Made by a program: the position numbers and the translations under genes
Assembly: GCF_003601925.1 (NCBI RefSeq)
Contig: NZ_QZWH01000039.1
Coordinates: 39,680-103,679, forward strand
From: Buttiauxella izardii
GTDB lineage: Bacteria > Pseudomonadota > Gammaproteobacteria > Enterobacterales > Enterobacteriaceae
Length of the DNA stretch: 64,000 nucleotides
Direction of reading: 5' to 3'
Shown here: positions 54,774 to 63,859 of the stretch, one piece after another
How positions within the stretch are numbered: position 1 is the first letter of the stretch
How the letters are laid out: each line of letters starts with the position of its first letter
Notes under the pieces: generated by a model
Told to the model about the DNA's origin: nothing
Databases searched by the model: none
What the model saw: the letters and a program-made list of their open reading frames with translations, nothing else

Positions 54774-55586
54774 ATGCGCAAAATCATTAACTATCACCCT
54801 CAGCCAATGCCCCGCGTGCTGATGGGCGCCTTGCCATTAGTCGCGGTGATTTTCTTTTATCTGGTGTCTTCTGATGCCCGCCTTGCGGCGAACAGCTACG
54901 ACAAACTGCTGCCGGGATTTGATGCGATGTGGGCGGCTATCGACCGCATGGCGTTCACGCCAAGCCCGCGTACGGGCGAATATCTGTTCTGGACAGACAG
55001 CGCCGCAAGCCTGCTGCGTTTGCTGGTAGGCGTCGGGCTGAGTGCCTTTCTGGCGCTGGTTTTCGGCCTGTTTTGTGGCGCGCTTCCGGTGGTTCGCTCG
55101 GTGCTTTCCCCGCTGATTACCCTGATTGCGCTGATTCCCCCGCTGGCGATTTTACCGATTTTATTCATCACCTTTGGGTTGGGTGAAGTCTCAAAAGTGG
55201 TGCTGATTGTTATCGGTATTACGCCGTTTATCGTGCGCGATTTGCAGCTTCAGGTGCAGGCGATTCCCCACGAACAAATGGTGAAAGCCCAGACGCTGGG
55301 CGGCCACAGCGCGCAAATTCTCTGGCGCGTGGTGCTGCCACAACTGTTGCCGCGCCTGATTGACGCGGTGCGTTTGTCGCTGTGTTCCGCGTGGCTGTTC
55401 CTGATTGCCGCCGAAGCCATCGCCGCCACCGAAGGGCTGGGTTATCGCATCTTCCTGATGCGCCGCTACATGGCGATGGACGTGATTCTGCCTTACGTGG
55501 CGTGGATTACGCTGCTCGCTTTCACCCTCGACCTGCTGCTGCGCGTGGTTAATCGCCGCTGCTTCCCGTGGTACTACGCAAAATAA
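54774..55586 (+). CDS. ABC transporter permease, guanidine operon
   Basis: 270 residues, SsuC/TauC-type inner-membrane subunit with about six helices and the EAA loop MVKAQTLGGHSAQILWRVVLPQLLP that contacts the ATPase. CGGAGA upstream; 14 bases after the binding-protein gene and 9 before the ATPase. Confidence 0.88.
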   Translation: MRKIINYHPQPMPRVLMGALPLVAVIFFYLVSSDARLAANSYDKLLPGFDAMWAAIDRMAFTPSPRTGEYLFWTDSAASLLRLLVGVGLSAFLALVFGLFCGALPVVRSVLSPLITLIALIPPLAILPILFITFGLGEVSKVVLIVIGITPFIVRDLQLQVQAIPHEQMVKAQTLGGHSAQILWRVVLPQLLPRLIDAVRLSLCSAWLFLIAAEAIAATEGLGYRIFLMRRYMAMDVILPYVAWITLLAFTLDLLLRVVNRRCFPWYYAK

Positions 55587-55595
55587 GGAGGCGCT

Positions 55596-56498
55596 ATGGC
55601 GTTGCTCGAACTGAAAAATATCGAAAAGCACTACGGCGACCAGGTGGTGCTGGAACGGCTGAATGTCAGCGTTGAAGAAGGGGAATTTGTCTCGATTGTT
55701 GGCGCGTCAGGCTGCGGGAAAACCACGTTCCTGAAGATGTTGCTCGGGACGGAATCCGCCACCAAAGGCCAATTTTTACTTGATGGCAAACCAATCTCGC
55801 AAGAACCGGATGCCCAGCGTGGCGTAGTTTTCCAGCGCTACTCGGTGTTTCCGCACCTGACCGTGATTGGCAATGTGATGCTGGCGGAGGAATTCAGCAC
55901 CGCCCGCTGGCTGGGGCGCGTGTGGGGCAAGAAGCGCCAGGAAATTCGTGAACGCGCCCGCGCCATGCTCGACCAGGTTGGCCTGTTGTCCGCACAAAAC
56001 AAATACCCGCACCAGCTTTCCGGCGGCATGCAGCAACGCCTGGCGCTGGCTCAGGCGCTGATGAAACAACCGCGCATTCTGCTGCTCGATGAACCCTTTG
56101 GCGCGCTCGACCCCGGTATTCGCAACGAAATGCACCTGTTGATCAGCAATTTGTGGGAGCGCCATCGCCTGACCATTTTCATGATTACGCACGACCTGAA
56201 AGAAGGGTTTTCGCTCGGTTCACGTTTGTGGGTTTTCGACAAAGTTCGTCACGACCCGCAAGCGCCGGACCGCTGGGGCGCGAGCATTACTTATGACATT
56301 CCGCTAGACCGACAGCCCGCAGGGAAGGCCACCCTCACCCCAACCCTCTCCCTGAGGGAGAGGGAGAACAACGACACCGATCAATCCCCTCTCCTGGGGG
56401 AGAGTCCAGAACTCGATCAATCCCCTCTCCTGGGGGAGAGTCCAGAACTCGATCAATCCCCTCTCCTGGGGGAGAGGGCCAGGGTGAGGGCGTCCTGA
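55596..56498 (+). CDS. ABC transporter ATPase, guanidine operon, with repeat-encoded tail
   Basis: 300 residues. Standard TauB/SsuB-like NBD to about residue 245: Walker A GASGCGKTT, Q-loop VVFQRYSVFP, signature LSGGMQQR, Walker B ILLLDEPFGALD, switch His in MITHDLKEG. From about residue 246 the reading frame runs into a palindromic repeat array and yields a low-complexity tail with DQSPLLGESPEL repeated about 2.5 times before stopping. Family members end near this junction, so the tail is not ancestral. Its effect on function is unknown; the core motifs are intact. Confidence 0.9.
   Translation: MALLELKNIEKHYGDQVVLERLNVSVEEGEFVSIVGASGCGKTTFLKMLLGTESATKGQFLLDGKPISQEPDAQRGVVFQRYSVFPHLTVIGNVMLAEEFSTARWLGRVWGKKRQEIRERARAMLDQVGLLSAQNKYPHQLSGGMQQRLALAQALMKQPRILLLDEPFGALDPGIRNEMHLLISNLWERHRLTIFMITHDLKEGFSLGSRLWVFDKVRHDPQAPDRWGASITYDIPLDRQPAGKATLTPTLSLRERENNDTDQSPLLGESPELDQSPLLGESPELDQSPLLGERARVRAS
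56332..56490 (+). repeat. palindromic CCCTCACCC...GGGTGAGGG repeat with three 36-bp units, overlapping a gene 3' end
   Basis: ACCCTCACCCCAACCCTCTC at the left, GGCCAGGGTGAGGG at the right. Inside, a 36-bp unit (GATCAATCCCCTCTCCTGGG...) is present three times nearly perfectly. Because 36 is a multiple of three, the ATPase frame stays open and reads a 12-residue peptide repeat. Confidence 0.9.
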
Positions 56499-56528
56499 AC
56501 CCAAATTGATAACCATAAGGAGCCAAAC

Positions 56529-57242
56529 ATGACCTACCAAACCGAACTCCCTGCGGGCAGCCACTGGTCGCTGATCATGCGCCGTGGCACTGCGCTCACG
56601 CTTACCGACATCGATGGTGGAGTAAACGCCGCCGCCCTGTTTTACAACCCGGAAAACCTGCTGGAGCGCTATAACGCGCCGGACACCCTGAAATGCCAGC
56701 ACACCTTCCGCCTCACCGCCGGGCACTGCCTGTATTCCGATATGGGGCGCATTTTCTGCGGCATTGAACAAGACAGTTTCGGCTGGCATGAAACCGTCTG
56801 CGGCAGCAGCAACGCGGCGCAAATCGCCGAACAATTTGGTGCGCTGGATTACCAGCAAGCCCGCAACGAACGCCATCAAAACGGCTACGACAGCTTCCTG
56901 ATTGAACTGGCGAAATACGGCCTCGGTAAGCGCGACATGGCAGCCAATATCAACTTTTTCGCCAAAGTCACCGCCGGCGACGAAGGCGATTTAAAACTGG
57001 AACAACAGGGGCTTGCTGGCGCGTCCGTCACGCTGCGTTTTGCGATGGACACCTTAGTGATTCTGCATTCCTGCCCGCACCCATTGAACGAGGCAACGAC
57101 TTACCCGCGCCAGGCGCTGGGGATCTCGCTGGATGCCACCCGCCAGCCGCTGCCGGAAATCTGCCTGCAACGTGAAGAAAACTGCCGTGGCTTGCATAAC
57201 AACGAACTTTATATCCTGACTGAAGGAGCCTGCGGATGCTGA
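56529..57242 (+). CDS. carboxyguanidine deiminase subunit 1 (DUF1989, 'urea amidolyase-associated protein 1')
   Basis: 237 residues, DUF1989 family. [37 protein letters not shown] is the family's N-terminal block; conserved Cys/His around [10 protein letters not shown]. Together with the next gene it forms the enzyme shown in other bacteria (CgdAB) to hydrolyse carboxyguanidine to allophanate and ammonia. Coupled to the second subunit by an overlap of seven bases. Which subunit corresponds to CgdA or CgdB I cannot state from memory, so no symbol. Confidence 0.87.
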   Translation: MTYQTELPAGSHWSLIMRRGTALTLTDIDGGVNAAALFYNPENLLERYNAPDTLKCQHTFRLTAGHCLYSDMGRIFCGIEQDSFGWHETVCGSSNAAQIAEQFGALDYQQARNERHQNGYDSFLIELAKYGLGKRDMAANINFFAKVTAGDEGDLKLEQQGLAGASVTLRFAMDTLVILHSCPHPLNEATTYPRQALGISLDATRQPLPEICLQREENCRGLHNNELYILTEGACGC

Positions 57243-57871
57243 CTGAAAGCCCACGCCATACAGAAACCGCCCATCTGCGCGCCACGGTAAGCGCCGGAGA
57301 TTACTGGGTTTATCGCCTGCAAGAAGGCCAGACGCTGCGCATCACCGATCTGGAGGGCAACCAGGCGGCGGATACACTGTTTTATAACGCCGACGACACC
57401 GCCGAGCGCTACAGCGTGACCGACACTTTGCGCGGCCAGCGCAACGTTTTCCTCACCAGCGGCAGCGTTTTGCGCTCCAACGAAGACCGCCCGATGCTGG
57501 AAATTGTGGCGGATACCTGTGGCCGCCACGACACCCTCGGCGGGGCCTGCGCCACCGAAAGCAACACCGTGCGTTACTCATTAGAAAAACGCCATATGCA
57601 CGCCTGCCGCGACAGCTGGCTGCTCGCCGTGGCGCAGCACCCGGAATATGGCCTGACGCGCCGCGATATCACGCACAACATCAATTTCTTTATGAACGTG
57701 CCGGTCACTCAAGAAGGCGGATTGCAGTTTGCCGATGGCATTTCAGCGCCGGGGAAATACGTCGAACTGGTGGCGAAAATGAACGTTCTGGTGCTGATCT
57801 CCAACTGCCCGCAGCTTAACAACCCGTGCAACGGTTACAACCCAACGCCGATTGAAGTCGCCGTCTGGTAA
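57236..57871 (+). CDS. carboxyguanidine deiminase subunit 2 (DUF1989, 'urea amidolyase-associated protein 2')
   Basis: 211 residues, second DUF1989 paralogue: [72 protein letters not shown], the Cys-rich motifs expected at the metal or active site. ATG 57236 lies inside the end of subunit 1. Followed after 78 bases by the carboxylase. Confidence 0.87.
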   Translation: MLTESPRHTETAHLRATVSAGDYWVYRLQEGQTLRITDLEGNQAADTLFYNADDTAERYSVTDTLRGQRNVFLTSGSVLRSNEDRPMLEIVADTCGRHDTLGGACATESNTVRYSLEKRHMHACRDSWLLAVAQHPEYGLTRRDITHNINFFMNVPVTQEGGLQFADGISAPGKYVELVAKMNVLVLISNCPQLNNPCNGYNPTPIEVAVW

Positions 57872-57949
57872 TCATTTTGCGCTGCGGGACGGCCCGCACT
57901 CCAGCGCCCGAATTGACAGCAGGACGACCTGCGAGCCTGAGAAACAGCT

Positions 57950-60900
57950 ATGTTTAAACGAGTCTTGATTGCCAACCGTGGCGCGATTGCGGTGCGTATC
58001 ATCCGCACCCTCAAGCAAATGGGCATCACCGCAATTGCGGTTTATGCCGAAGCTGATAAACACTCCCAACACGTTCGCCAGGCCGATCTCGCCTTCTCTT
58101 TAGGCGACGGCAACGTGCGCGAAACGTACCTCAACCAGGACAAACTATTTGCGATCATCAAAGAAAGCGGCGCAGAAGCGGTGCATCCGGGTTACGGTTT
58201 TCTGAGTGAAAACGCCAGTTTTGTCGAGCGCTGCGACGCAGAAAATATCGTTTTCCTTGGCCCGACAGTTGAGCAAATGGCAGCTTTCGGCCTTAAACAT
58301 CGCGCCCGCGAACTGGCCGAGTTGAACCATGTTCCGCTGCTTTCTGGCAGTGGCCTGCTGACTTCGCTGGATGTCGCGCTGGAAGAAGCAAACCGCATCG
58401 GCTACCCGGTGATGCTGAAAAGCACGGCGGGCGGCGGCGGGATTGGCATGCAGTGTTGCGATAACGCATCGGCATTGAACGAGGCATTTACCCGCGTAAA
58501 ACGCCTCGCAGGCAATAACTTCTCCGACGATGGCGTCTTTTTAGAGAAATTTATCGCTCACGCTCGCCACATCGAAGTACAAGTTTTTGGCGACGGGGCG
58601 GGCAACGTTATCGCTCTGGGCGAACGTGATTGCTCGGCACAGCGCCGCAACCAAAAAGTGATTGAAGAAACTCCTGCCCCACGCTTGTCTGACGCGACCC
58701 GCAGCGCCCTGCACCGCACGGCGGTCGAGCTTTGCAGCGCGGTAAATTACCGCAGCGCCGGAACGGTGGAATACGTTTACGACGACATCAGCGAGCAATT
58801 CTGGTTCCTCGAAGTGAACACGCGTTTGCAGGTGGAACATGGCGTGACCGAGATGGTTTACGGCGTGGATATTGTGGGCTGGATGGTGGCGCTGGGTGCA
58901 AATGAGCTGCCAGCATTAGAATCTTTGCGCACGTCGCCGCAAGGCCATGCGATTCAGGTGCGCGTGTATGCCGAAGATCCGGCGAAGAACTTCCAGCCGG
59001 TGGCTGGGCTGTTAAGTGAAGTGATATTCCCGCAAGCGGTCGACGGCGCAACGCTTCGCGTCGATCACTGGCTGGCGACGGGCTGTGAAGTCTCACCGTT
59101 TTACGACCCGATGCTGGCAAAAGTGATTGTTCATGCCGATTCGCGTGAGCAGGCGCTAAGCTCACTTTCAAAAGCTTTGCAGCAAACGTCGCTGTATGGC
59201 ATTGAAACCAACCTCAACTGGCTGCGATATTTACTGACTTTGCCAGAAGTGCAACAAGGGCGAGTGATTACCGCCACGCTCGGAAAAGTAAACTGGCAAC
59301 CTGCGACGCTGGATGTATTAACCGGCGGCACCATGACCACCATTCAGGACGCGCCGGGGCGCAGCGGTTACTGGCATGTCGGTGTGCCTCCTTCCGGCCC
59401 GTTCGACAATCGCGCCTTTACCGTCGGCAATAAATTGTTGGGCAACGACGCACAAGCCGCTGGCCTGGAAATTACCTTGCGCGGCCCGACGCTGCGCTTT
59501 AATCAGCCATGTGCGTTTGTGCTGACAGGCGCAGAAATTGCCGCAACGCTGGATGGCGAGACGGTTTCAACCGGTGTGATCGTCAATGCCAACGCGGGGC
59601 AAGTTTTAACGCTCGGCGATATTATCGGCGCGGGTTGCCGCAGCTATTTGCTGCTGGCGGGCGGGCTGAATTGCCCGGAATATCTCGGCAGCCGTAGCAC
59701 CTTTACGCTGGGGAAATTTGGCGGGCATGCCGGGCGTGCTTTGCGTGCAGGAGATGTTTTGCATCTTGCCGCCGCCGAGCACCGTAACGCCGCTTCATTA
59801 GCCGCAGAAGATTATCCACAGCTCAGCAATAACTGGCTGTTGCGCGTGGTTTACGGGCCGCACGGCGCACCGGAGTTTTTCACCGAACAAGATATTGAGG
59901 AATTTTTTGCCGCCCGCTGGCAGGTGCATTACAACTCGAGCCGCACCGGTATTCGCCTGATTGGCCCCAAACCAACCTGGGCGCGTAGCGACGGCGGCGA
60001 GGCGGGAATGCACCCATCAAATATTCACGATAACGCTTATGCTTTTGGCACCGTGGATTTTACCGGGGATATGCCGGTGATCCTCGGCCCGGACGGCCCG
60101 TCGCTCGGCGGCTTTGTCTGCCCGGCAACGGTTATTAGTGACGATTTGTGGAAGTTGGGGCAGCTTAAGGCCGGAGATACAATTGAGTTTGTGGCGGTGA
60201 GTTTGGATGACAACCTTTGCCCTCACCCTAACCCTCTCCCACAGGGAGAGGGGATCGCCCACAGTTTGCCTTCGCTTGGGGGTGAGGGCGTCCAATGCCC
60301 AATAATTTCCCCAATCCTCTACCACGATCCCGCCCACAACGGCATGCCGTCCGTCACCATCCGTGCGGCGGGCGACCGCTTTTTACTGGTGGAATACGGC
60401 GAACAAGTGCTGGATATCGCGCTGCGTTTTCGCGTTCACGCGCTGATGCAGTGGCTGGAAGCGCATCCGCAGGAAGGCCGTCTGGAGCTGACGCCAGGCA
60501 TTCGTTCGCTACAAATTCATTTCGACAACCACCGTTGCCCGCGCCAGCCATTGCTGGAAACGATTATTGCCGCCGATCACGCGCTGGGCGATTTACAAAA
60601 CGCTAAAGTGCCGTCGCGCACCGTCTGGCTGCCGTTAAGCTGGGACGATGCCGCCTGCCGTGAAGCCATCACCCGCTACACTCAGTCGGTTCGCCCCGGC
60701 GCGCCGTGGTGCCCGAGCAATATCGAGTTTATTCGCCGCATTAACGGGCTGGACTCCATTGACGACGTGAAAAAAATCGTCTTTGACGCCAGCTATTTAG
60801 TGATGGGTTTGGGGGATGTTTACCTGGGCGCACCCGTTGCCACGCCGCTTGACCCACGTCACCGCCTGGTCACCACCAAATACAATCCGGCGCGAACATG

Positions 60901-61558
60901 GACTGCGGAAAACTCGGTGGGAATTGGCGGCGCTTATATGTGCGTTTACGGCATGGAAGGGCCTGGCGGCTATCAGTTTATCGGGCGCACTTTGCAAATG
61001 TGGAACCGCGACCGCCAGACTGAAGTGTTCACTAAACCGTGGCTGCTGCGCTTCTTTGACCAGATTCGCTTTTACGAAGTCAGCGCCGAAGAGTTACTGG
61101 AAATCCGCGAGCGTTTCCCGTGGGGCGACTATCCGCTACGCATTGAAGAAGGCGAATTTAGCCTCGACGCGTATCAGCAAATGCTTGAGCAGGAAGCCGA
61201 AACTATCGACACCTTCCAGCAGCAACGCCAACACGCGTTTGATGAAGAACTGGCGCGCTGGCGGGCGGAGGGGCAATTCACCTTCGATAGCGCCCTTGAT
61301 GAAACGCCGACTAACGATGAGTTCATTCCCGACTCCTGTTGCGGTGTGGAAAGCCAGGTCGCCGGGAGCGTGTGGCAATGGCTGGTTGAGCCGGGCGAGC
61401 AGGTGAAAGCCGGGCAAACCATTGGCATTCTGGAGTCGATGAAAATGGAAATCCCAATTACCTCGCCGGTGGATGGCGTGATTCGCACCTTCCAGCGCCA
61501 GCAGGGCCATCAGGTTCATGCCGGGCAATTGTTAATGGTGATTGAAACCGCAGCATAA
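57950..61558 (+). CDS. guanidine carboxylase, annotated as urea carboxylase
   Basis: 1202 residues. Biotin carboxylase (1-450; ATP-grasp KSTAGGGGIGM, FLEVNTRLQVEHGVTEM), carboxyltransferase made of KipA-like (about 465-755) and KipI-like (about 790-1000) halves, then a C-terminal biotin carrier domain with Lys1165 in ESMKM. With biotin, ATP and bicarbonate it carboxylates guanidine (or urea). The guanidine riboswitch and DUF1989 partners argue for guanidine; residue-level proof is not possible here. Residues about 757-780 are encoded by an in-frame palindromic repeat in the linker between the two CT halves. No allophanate hydrolase domain or gene follows. Confidence 0.9.
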   Translation: MFKRVLIANRGAIAVRIIRTLKQMGITAIAVYAEADKHSQHVRQADLAFSLGDGNVRETYLNQDKLFAIIKESGAEAVHPGYGFLSENASFVERCDAENIVFLGPTVEQMAAFGLKHRARELAELNHVPLLSGSGLLTSLDVALEEANRIGYPVMLKSTAGGGGIGMQCCDNASALNEAFTRVKRLAGNNFSDDGVFLEKFIAHARHIEVQVFGDGAGNVIALGERDCSAQRRNQKVIEETPAPRLSDATRSALHRTAVELCSAVNYRSAGTVEYVYDDISEQFWFLEVNTRLQVEHGVTEMVYGVDIVGWMVALGANELPALESLRTSPQGHAIQVRVYAEDPAKNFQPVAGLLSEVIFPQAVDGATLRVDHWLATGCEVSPFYDPMLAKVIVHADSREQALSSLSKALQQTSLYGIETNLNWLRYLLTLPEVQQGRVITATLGKVNWQPATLDVLTGGTMTTIQDAPGRSGYWHVGVPPSGPFDNRAFTVGNKLLGNDAQAAGLEITLRGPTLRFNQPCAFVLTGAEIAATLDGETVSTGVIVNANAGQVLTLGDIIGAGCRSYLLLAGGLNCPEYLGSRSTFTLGKFGGHAGRALRAGDVLHLAAAEHRNAASLAAEDYPQLSNNWLLRVVYGPHGAPEFFTEQDIEEFFAARWQVHYNSSRTGIRLIGPKPTWARSDGGEAGMHPSNIHDNAYAFGTVDFTGDMPVILGPDGPSLGGFVCPATVISDDLWKLGQLKAGDTIEFVAVSLDDNLCPHPNPLPQGEGIAHSLPSLGGEGVQCPIISPILYHDPAHNGMPSVTIRAAGDRFLLVEYGEQVLDIALRFRVHALMQWLEAHPQEGRLELTPGIRSLQIHFDNHRCPRQPLLETIIAADHALGDLQNAKVPSRTVWLPLSWDDAACREAITRYTQSVRPGAPWCPSNIEFIRRINGLDSIDDVKKIVFDASYLVMGLGDVYLGAPVATPLDPRHRLVTTKYNPARTWTAENSVGIGGAYMCVYGMEGPGGYQFIGRTLQMWNRDRQTEVFTKPWLLRFFDQIRFYEVSAEELLEIRERFPWGDYPLRIEEGEFSLDAYQQMLEQEAETIDTFQQQRQHAFDEELARWRAEGQFTFDSALDETPTNDEFIPDSCCGVESQVAGSVWQWLVEPGEQVKAGQTIGILESMKMEIPITSPVDGVIRTFQRQQGHQVHAGQLLMVIETAA
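60220..60289 (+). repeat. palindromic CCCTCACCC...GGTGAGGG repeat inserted in frame in the carboxylase gene
   Basis: CCCTCACCCTAACCCTCTCC, hairpin centre CACAGGGAGAGG, then TTGGGGGTGAGGGCG. It is read as CPHPNPLPQGEG...LGGEGVQ. Same family as the intergenic copies in the rha locus and at 56332. Confidence 0.88.
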
Positions 61559-61770
61559 AAGTAAATGTTGCTTGATTGTTAAGCCCCTCACAAATCCGGT
61601 GACATCCTGTCGCCGGAAAGCCAATCTCAACCTATTAATATTTAACGCTTAAATTCATTGTCGCTACTGGTGCCCGTATATTCAGTACGATAATCGCACA
61701 CAAACACCTGCCGATTGATTGCCCAAACGCTTGCTGAGTGGTTTGATTTAACGAACGATTAACGAATTAT

Positions 61771-61787
61771 TGTTCGATAATCGAACA
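61771..61787 (+). promoter_or_regulatory. PcaR/PcaU-like (IclR family) operator before the aromatic-acid transporter
   Basis: TGTTCGAT-A-ATCGAACA, a perfect 17-bp palindrome 26 bases before the ATG. It matches the GTTCGATAATCGCAC site reported for PcaR/PcaU-type IclR regulators of protocatechuate genes, differing only where symmetry is improved. Related ACGAACGATTAACGAA half-sites lie just upstream. The remainder of the 255-base gap holds no terminator that I recognise for the carboxylase operon. Confidence 0.7.
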
Positions 61788-61813
61788 CCTCAGCATCCTT
61801 CAGGACGTGCCTT

Positions 61814-63196
61814 ATGACAAAGACAACAACGACTGATATTCAGGCATTTATTAACGACAACCGCTTTTCGAAATACCAGTGGATGATCCTTATCCTCTGC
61901 TTTATTACCGTGGCACTCGACGGCTTCGATACCGCGATTATTGGTTTTATCGCCTCTGACCTGGTGCAGGAATGGGGCGTGCAAAAATCGGATCTTGGCC
62001 CGGTCATGAGCGCGGCGCTAGTCGGGCTAGCGGTGGGCGCGTTAACCGCCGGGCCGATGGCTGACCGCATCGGGCGTAAAAAAGTGTTGGTGTTGTCGAT
62101 TTTAGTTTTCGGCGGTTTTAGCCTGCTGACAGCGTTCGCCACCAGCCTGACCTCCCTCGCCCTGCTGCGTTTTTTAACCGGTCTTGGCCTTGGCGCTGCG
62201 ATGCCTAACGCCGCAACGTTGATGTCCGAATACGCGCCAGAACGTAAACGGGCGTTACTGGTAAACCTGATGTTCGTGGGCTTCCCGATTGGTTCGTCGA
62301 TGGGCGGTTTTGTCTCGGCGTGGATGATTCCGCATTACGGCTGGCAGAGCGTTTTAGTGCTCGGTGGCGTGATGCCGCTGATTCTTTCCGTAGTGCTGAT
62401 GATTTGGCTGCCAGAATCCGCGCGTTATCTGGTGGTAAAAAACAAACCGCAGAAAGATATCGCCACGATTATGCGTCGCATCGCCCCACTGCCATCAGGT
62501 GAAAACCTGCGCTTCGTGCTGAACGAAGTGGGCGGTCATATTAAAGATAAAACCGCACTGGGCGTGATTTTCTCGCCGCGTTATCTGGTGGGAACCTTAA
62601 TGCTGTGCCTGACCTATTTCATGGGCCTGCTGATTTTCTATCTCCTGACCAGTTGGCTGCCGCTGCTGATTCGTGAAACCGGCGCGACACTCAGCCAGGC
62701 GTCGATTATCACCGCGCTGTTCCCGCTCGGTGGCGGTATTGGCGTGCTGATTATTGGTGCGCTGATGGACAAGCTGAACCCAAATAAAGTGGTCGCGGTG
62801 GGCTATTTGCTGACGGGGCTGTTCGTCTGCCTGGTCGGTTTCTCTACTTCGAGCCTGGTGTTAATGGGTGTGATGGTGTTTATCGCAGGCACCATTATGA
62901 ACGGCGCACAATCGTCGATGCCTGCGCTGGCGGCAGGTTTTTACCCCACGCAAGGGCGTGCAACCGGCGTGGCGTGGATGTTAGGGCTGGGGCGTTTCGG
63001 CGGGATTTTGGGTGCGTTTAGCGGCGCATTCCTGATGCAGGCCGAGCTGTCGTTCAAAACTATTTTCATGCTGCTGGCGATTCCGGCGGTGCTTTCCGCC
63101 ACCGCACTGATGGTGAAATCCTGGGCCGGGCTGCGAAATCCTGCTGAAAAGCGCAGCGAGAATCACGAACTGGATAACACTACGCAAAAAGCATGA
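61814..63196 (+). CDS. MFS aromatic acid:H+ symporter (AAHS, PcaK-like)
   Basis: 460 residues, 12 helices. AAHS signature DGFDTAIIGF in the first helix, ADRIGRKK loop, PNAATLMSEYAPERKR and LPESARYLV. Likely takes up 4-hydroxybenzoate, protocatechuate or a related aromatic acid. It has its own operator and is separated by 255 bases from the carboxylase, so it is probably not part of guanidine metabolism. No aromatic ring-cleavage gene is in the window. Confidence 0.87.
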   Translation: MTKTTTTDIQAFINDNRFSKYQWMILILCFITVALDGFDTAIIGFIASDLVQEWGVQKSDLGPVMSAALVGLAVGALTAGPMADRIGRKKVLVLSILVFGGFSLLTAFATSLTSLALLRFLTGLGLGAAMPNAATLMSEYAPERKRALLVNLMFVGFPIGSSMGGFVSAWMIPHYGWQSVLVLGGVMPLILSVVLMIWLPESARYLVVKNKPQKDIATIMRRIAPLPSGENLRFVLNEVGGHIKDKTALGVIFSPRYLVGTLMLCLTYFMGLLIFYLLTSWLPLLIRETGATLSQASIITALFPLGGGIGVLIIGALMDKLNPNKVVAVGYLLTGLFVCLVGFSTSSLVLMGVMVFIAGTIMNGAQSSMPALAAGFYPTQGRATGVAWMLGLGRFGGILGAFSGAFLMQAELSFKTIFMLLAIPAVLSATALMVKSWAGLRNPAEKRSENHELDNTTQKA

Positions 63197-63225
63197 TGGC
63201 AAAATTCATTACTTGAAAAGCGACA

Positions 63226-63253
63226 CGGCGGGCAAACCCCGCCGTTTTGCCTT
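63226..63253 (+). terminator. terminator after the MFS gene
   Basis: CGGCGGG (63226-63232), five-base loop, CCCGCCG (63238-63244), TTTTGCCTTTTT. The following gap to 63464 contains an AT-rich promoter region for yiaG. Confidence 0.85.
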
Positions 63254-63464
63254 TTTCGCATATCCATTTACAAATTTATACGCACCCCGCCAGTTCACCG
63301 ATTTTTCAATTCGTTAAGCCCCTTAGTTTTTTGCTGAAACGCATAAGCTGCATGCAGCAAAAAAATAGTTAGCGTGAAAATCATCGGCACGCTTTTTTTC
63401 CATCTATTCTTAATGAGCTTCTTACGTGTTCACTGTCCATTGTGTGATTTATGAGGAGTACTCG

Positions 63465-63755
63465 ATGGAATATAAAGATCCAATGATTGAACTGCTGAGC
63501 AACCTTGAGCAGATTGTTTTTAAAGATCGACCGCAAACGCTGGCTATGAATGATAAGCCGAATGCATTTTCAGAATTTGAACAACTCAGAAAAAGTACCG
63601 GACTTAAGATTGATGATTTCGCCCGCGCAATGGGCGTGAGTGTAACGATGGTACAGGAGTGGGAATCAAAACGAATCAGACCCTCCAATACCGAACTGAA
63701 GTTGATGCGCCTGATTCAGGCGAATCCAATGATCAGTAAACAGTTGATGGAATAA
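63465..63755 (+). CDS. yiaG: YiaG, Xre-type HTH protein
   Basis: 96 residues from ATG 63465 (GAGGAG upstream), the E. coli length. Helix-turn-helix in the C-terminal half: KIDDFARAMGVSVTMVQEWESKRIRPSNTELKLM. Family resembles antitoxin-type or NadS-like regulators; no toxin gene adjoins it. Target unknown. Confidence 0.93.
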   Translation: MEYKDPMIELLSNLEQIVFKDRPQTLAMNDKPNAFSEFEQLRKSTGLKIDDFARAMGVSVTMVQEWESKRIRPSNTELKLMRLIQANPMISKQLME

Positions 63756-63780
63756 GTTTTTACCCTGATGCTTATGACAT

Positions 63781-63808
63781 AAAAAAAACCGCCTAGGCGG
63801 TTTTTTTT
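63781..63808. terminator. bidirectional terminator between yiaG and glyS
   Basis: Eight A, ACCGCC-TA-GGCGGT palindrome, eight T. Serves yiaG (+) and glyS (-). A short REP fragment GTCGGTCGGATCATCCGAC follows at about 63829. Confidence 0.9.
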
Positions 63809-63859
63809 ATTGCTGACAACGCTTTTTCGTCGGTCGGATCATCCGACAAAGCTACGTTG

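Noticed and set aside
56332..56490. Second possible CRISPR-like array
   Set aside because: A 36-bp unit with no unique spacers, bordered by the same palindromic ends as other dispersed copies; it is a REP-like element read as protein.
57950..61558. Straight annotation as urea carboxylase in a urea pathway
   Set aside because: The guanidine riboswitch and paired DUF1989 genes favour guanidine, and no allophanate hydrolase or urease is nearby; the urea activity remains possible as a side reaction.
61814..63196. MFS gene as part of the guanidine operon
   Set aside because: A 255-base gap, its own PcaR-like operator and AAHS family motifs indicate an independent aromatic-acid transporter.
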